A stretch of DNA of 64,000 nt from Mycteria americana (Eukaryota; Chordata; Aves; Ciconiiformes; Ciconiidae). A program made the position numbers and the translations under genes. Positions within the stretch are counted from its first letter, which is position 1; each line of letters opens with the position of its first letter. The stretch covers positions 37,687,501 to 37,751,500 of the forward strand of contig NC_134368.1 of assembly GCF_035582795.1 (NCBI RefSeq), read 5' to 3'. Of the stretch, positions 60,301 through 64,000 are shown piece after piece. A model generated the notes under the pieces. The model had not been told where the DNA came from. It did not search any database and saw nothing but the letters and a program-made list of their open reading frames with translations.

Positions 60301-63300
60301 AGAGAAGGAGCACCCGTGGCAACACCGCCAGGCAGGCCCTGCCGGGATCCCTCTCCACCCCTTCCCACGGGGCTTTTTGCAGGATCCCACCCCTCCTGCG
60401 AACGGGGCACCTCCGGGGGAGCCAGCCCCGGCTGCCAGCAGCAGCGCTGCATCCCGGCTCCTGGCTCGGCATCGCTCAGGGACACCACATCCTTACGGCA
60501 CAACCACGGACACATGTCCAAATATTCCGGTATAGATTGCTCTTTCTTTTAGGTCTGTACAAACCACAGAGGCAGGCACATGTAGTTCCCTGCCTCAGCT
60601 GGCTTTTGGGAGCCCAGGATCCTTTGACCTCCATGTAACGTGACTATATTTTTTCTTCTGTCTTCAGATGACCTTTCTTCTCCAACTCCTGGTCCCAACA
60701 GGGACTCCCCTGCTACTGAAGTACACCCTCACATTCCTCTGCCCTCTTTGAGTTTTCCTCTGTCTTAGTGAAATCTCTTGACTTTTAAAGCCCTGATACT
60801 CCAATCCCCTTGTTCTCCTGGGGAAAAGCATCCACCCTCCTTCTCTTGACCTCAAATTGAAGAGGCCCCAATCCGGAAGAAATCTGGGCAGAAGTTGGTT
60901 GCCTGCTGACCTGTCTGTTCATGGAGACCCACGCCAGGGTTGCACCACTGTCTGCATAATCCATGGCACAAGGCAGCAGTCATGAGACACAGACTTCACA
61001 CACTACCTGTCAGTATAGTCCAGAGATTATTTTCTTTTTTACCAAAAAATAAATGCCAACAGTCTTCCTTTGTAGCCCGACATGTGGGACTAACTCAGTC
61101 GCTCTGCTCTGTCTTGAGTCTGAAGCTGGTGGTCTCGACTGGTTGGACCTGATGATTAGTTAGCCCTGCTACTAATCTGGTGTCAAAAAGGCAGCTTCTT
61201 CTTCAGCAACATCCCAAGTGGCTCATTTTTAGAAAGACAAATGGTTCGGAAATCTGCAATGGTCTAAATATTTTAAGGCAATAGTGTTTTATTAGTTTCT
61301 GGTTCAAGGAAAGTCCACTCGTCTCCAGGCGAATGTTTTAAATGCAGTGGAAGAGCTTTTCAAAACTGTTTGTCATCCTGTAAGGCTTTAGTTTTCCGCA
61401 ATTTTTTTTTTTTTACTTATATCTTCAAAAATAAGTGGCTTTCTCATTTTGTTTTTTCTGTACAAGCTGTGATTTGGTGAAACTGTTATCTGCTGTCTAA
61501 CAGCAAAGCATGAGAAATACTGTCTCTCCATACTGGGTTATAGGTAATAATAAAACCGTAACAGGCGAAGGGTCTGCCTTTAAGGAGGAACAATAAATAT
61601 ATTGGCTGCCTTAGGTCTGAGGACTCTTAAGTTTCTTCATTGTGAATGAATAATAAATCTCCAGGGTCCACTGGCAACTACTTACAAATGAAACACTACA
61701 GTCGGAAGAAAAACAACTTTCTTCAGAAGTAAGTTGGAAGGAGCAGGACGCTAGTACTGCCCGTGCTGCTGGGGAGGGCTCCCGGGGGCTGCCAGCCTGC
61801 CGGGCACAGGAGCCAAGGGACGGCAGAGCAGCAACAGAGCTGAGGAGCTTTTTGGGTTTCCTCTCCTACTGTGTGGGCTGGCCATGTCCTTCCCCTCCGT
61901 GGGACAAGGCAGGCGGCTTGGGCTCTGACTGGGGTCCCTCTGTGGGCTTTGCACCGCTGTTCCTCGGGCTGGGCACCAGGGTGGCCTCGTGTGCTTGCAC
62001 CACAGTGGCCAAAGTGGCCCCTGTCCCTCTCCTCCCCGTGGTGCCTCCCTGACGGATGCTTCTGCTGCAGACCTTGGCTGACGGCAAGACCTCTGCCTCC
62101 ACCCAAAGTTTCCTGGGAAGTTTCAGGCAAGGTGCCTCAGCACTCCTTTAGAAGAGAAAAAAATATGCTGCGTTATCTAGGTTAAAAAAAAGGAAAAAAA
62201 AAAAAAAAATGTGGTTACTGTTTTACTGAGAAGCTCTGCCAGGGCCATGCCTTGGCTCAGGGTTACAGCTGGCCCGGTTGCAAGCATCTGAAAATCGTCA
62301 CCAGCTTGTGTCCAGCACAAGCATGTTAAACTGTGGTGGCTGGATGCTAAATAGGACTTCTCTGGCAGGTTCGCTTTGGGCCCGAGCCAGAGACAAGCGC
62401 TAAACCCGACAGAGAGAGAGCCTCTCCCCCCACAGCCTCCCCGTGCTGGGGCGAGCAGCAGCGAGGGGCTGGGGCCCCATGGCTCGCCAGGGAGGGAGCC
62501 GAGACCGGGGGTTTGGTTCAAGGCAACTGGGGCAGGCTGGGCAACCGGCTGCAAGGAGCAGCAGTGCGGAGGGAGGAGGGGGGCCTTGCCGCGGAGGCAG
62601 GGGCAAGCATTCACCCGCTGTGGCCATTTAGGCGAACGCCCTTCCCTGCCGTCCCCGTCACTGCCCACAACACTGAGGCACACCCAGCTCTGAGGTTTGC
62701 GCTTCTGAGTCCTCAAGTTTGCAACCCTGATGGCTGCTCCTGGCAGTCACTGCCCAGCAGTAGGTGTGTGCACGTGGTGGAGACCACAGCTACGTAGCGA
62801 TGACAGGTTCCAGGTACGTGGGACACGGGATATGGTTTGCATTCAAATCCCTTCAGTGCGCATGCTGCCCTGCAAAATTAACTGCCTAGGTCCTTATTTC
62901 CCAAAAACCTGGCTAACAGGACCCACAAGGATGTTCAGGGACGGGGCTGAGCTGGTTCAGGAGGAGGGAGGCACCGCCTGTGCACCTTTTGGTGGGGGCA
63001 GTGACACAGCAGGCAGGCAGGAGGGGGGACATCCCCAAAGCTAAGCTCAGTCTAGGGAGACCAATGGCCCCAGCTTCCATATATAGGCTGCTCTGAATTG
63101 TCCCCTCCAGAAGGTTTGCTTGCTTTCTTAACCACAGAGGTACCCAAGGAGCTTCACAGGCTAAAGTTAGACTTTGTGAATACCCCTGATAGGTAGTAGC
63201 ATATATATGAAGTGTAATTTATTTAAAAGATGTCACTCGCCAGGGCTTGTTACCTATGCAGCTTCCAGACCAGAGCTGGCCCACAAGCTACCCACCAGCA

Positions 63301-64000
63301 TGCAGGGACAGCTCATTCATGGCTGCTTGCACCCACGGGTGCGGGCAGACCCAGCGAAGCAGTGGTCCCCATGCTACTTTTGCAGCTTCCTGCCAGACTG
63401 AGTCTCTTTGGCACTTACTAGACAACCAGGCCAGTTTTACCAGCGACAAGCAGAGGTACAAGAGGAGAGAGATGCAAAGAACTCAAAACAAAAGGCTCCA
63501 GGTTTCCCTAAGACAGACAGAAAGGAAACAGGGTACGTAACTATTTTAGTGTACACATAGAGATGTACATGCTGGTAGATTTATTTACTGTGTTTGCTTA
63601 CTTTCAAATAGCTGGCAGCACAGGGTTAGGTTTTCTGTGCTTATTAGGATGAGAGATAAGAAAAAAGATTTAAAAAAAACATACTTGGGATTTCCTGTTC
63701 CCAGTCCCCATTCATCACTACTGTGACAGTTGGGCTAAAAATACTTTGTTAAACCTGAGGACCTAAAGGCGTAGAAGGAAGTTGCTTACAAATGCAAGCT
63801 CAGCCATCTCAACACAAAACCACTGGCGGCCATCAAAGTCCCAGCATCTTTGACTCTGCTACAAAACCCTTCTCCCTTCACATACCAGCTGCGGTGAACA
63901 GGAGTGTCGGAGCAGTGGGCTCCCTCCTTGCAGTTTAGGAAAGGCTACTAAGACAGGGCCGTCTTCCTTGGAGCCTTTCTGAGAAGCACAGCTGGATATT
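57348..64000. other. Intergenic 3' flank, nothing coding recognised
   Basis: Contains poly-A/T runs near 61401-61413 and 62185-62208 and a C run near 59127-59136. GC-rich patches at about 60280-60500, 61750-62100 and 62380-62680 keep frames open but show no domain or exon structure. In mammals STOX2 lies on this side of ENPP6 in convergent orientation, so its 3' end might lie beyond or near the end of the window. Nothing here proves it. Confidence 0.45.

Noticed and set aside
1-64000. CRISPR array, bacterial-type operon or defence system
   Set aside because: All strong signals are those of a bird nuclear genome: spliced exons, CR1, ERV, SINE fragments and CpG islands. The tandem repeats lack the repeat-spacer pattern.

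Overview
The window looks like bird nuclear DNA. It carries 3'-anchored CR1 retrotransposon ends with the (TCACAGAA)n-type tail, an endogenous retrovirus LTR family common in bird genomes, and one vertebrate gene split by GT-AG introns. The repeat types suggest a bird outside the chicken lineage, but the species cannot be named from this sequence. There are no bacterial operons, CRISPR arrays, rRNA genes or convincing tRNA genes.

The only protein-coding gene I can support is a complete ENPP6 (ectonucleotide pyrophosphatase/phosphodiesterase 6, a GPI-anchored choline-specific glycerophosphodiesterase). It lies on the + strand in eight coding exons (18304-18550, 29536-29715, 35940-36051, 40693-40834, 41862-42041, 44443-44580, 48589-48712, 49471-49682). 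Every junction is GT-AG and the reading frame is kept throughout. The spliced product is 444 residues, with signal peptide, all expected metal and nucleophile residues, several N-glycosylation sequons and a hydrophobic C-terminal GPI signal. Its promoter and first exon lie in a very GC-rich CpG island that contains three short tandem arrays, two of them just ahead of the start codon.

Layout: 1-17.5 kb is intergenic 5' flank with one truncated CR1 and a degenerate, non-coding, minus-strand retrovirus-like element (9801-12193). That element has both LTRs, a tRNA-Lys-type primer binding site, a polypurine tract and a roughly 47-bp minisatellite where genes would be. 17.5-49.7 kb is ENPP6. Its introns hold small tandem repeats, old MIR-like SINE fragments and a 265-bp (GGATA)n array attached to a CR1 end. 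49.7-64 kb is 3' flank with a candidate poly(A) signal, an orphan CpG island (about 54.24-54.85 kb) with a near-consensus CTCF motif, a second CR1 with a 124-codon open remnant, and a small ATCC microsatellite.

I found no convincing undescribed gene system. The items most worth following up are the GC-rich repeat arrays in the ENPP6 5' region, the gene-less retrovirus-like element with its internal minisatellite, the orphan CpG island with CTCF motif and splice donor, and the CR1-linked pentanucleotide expansion.
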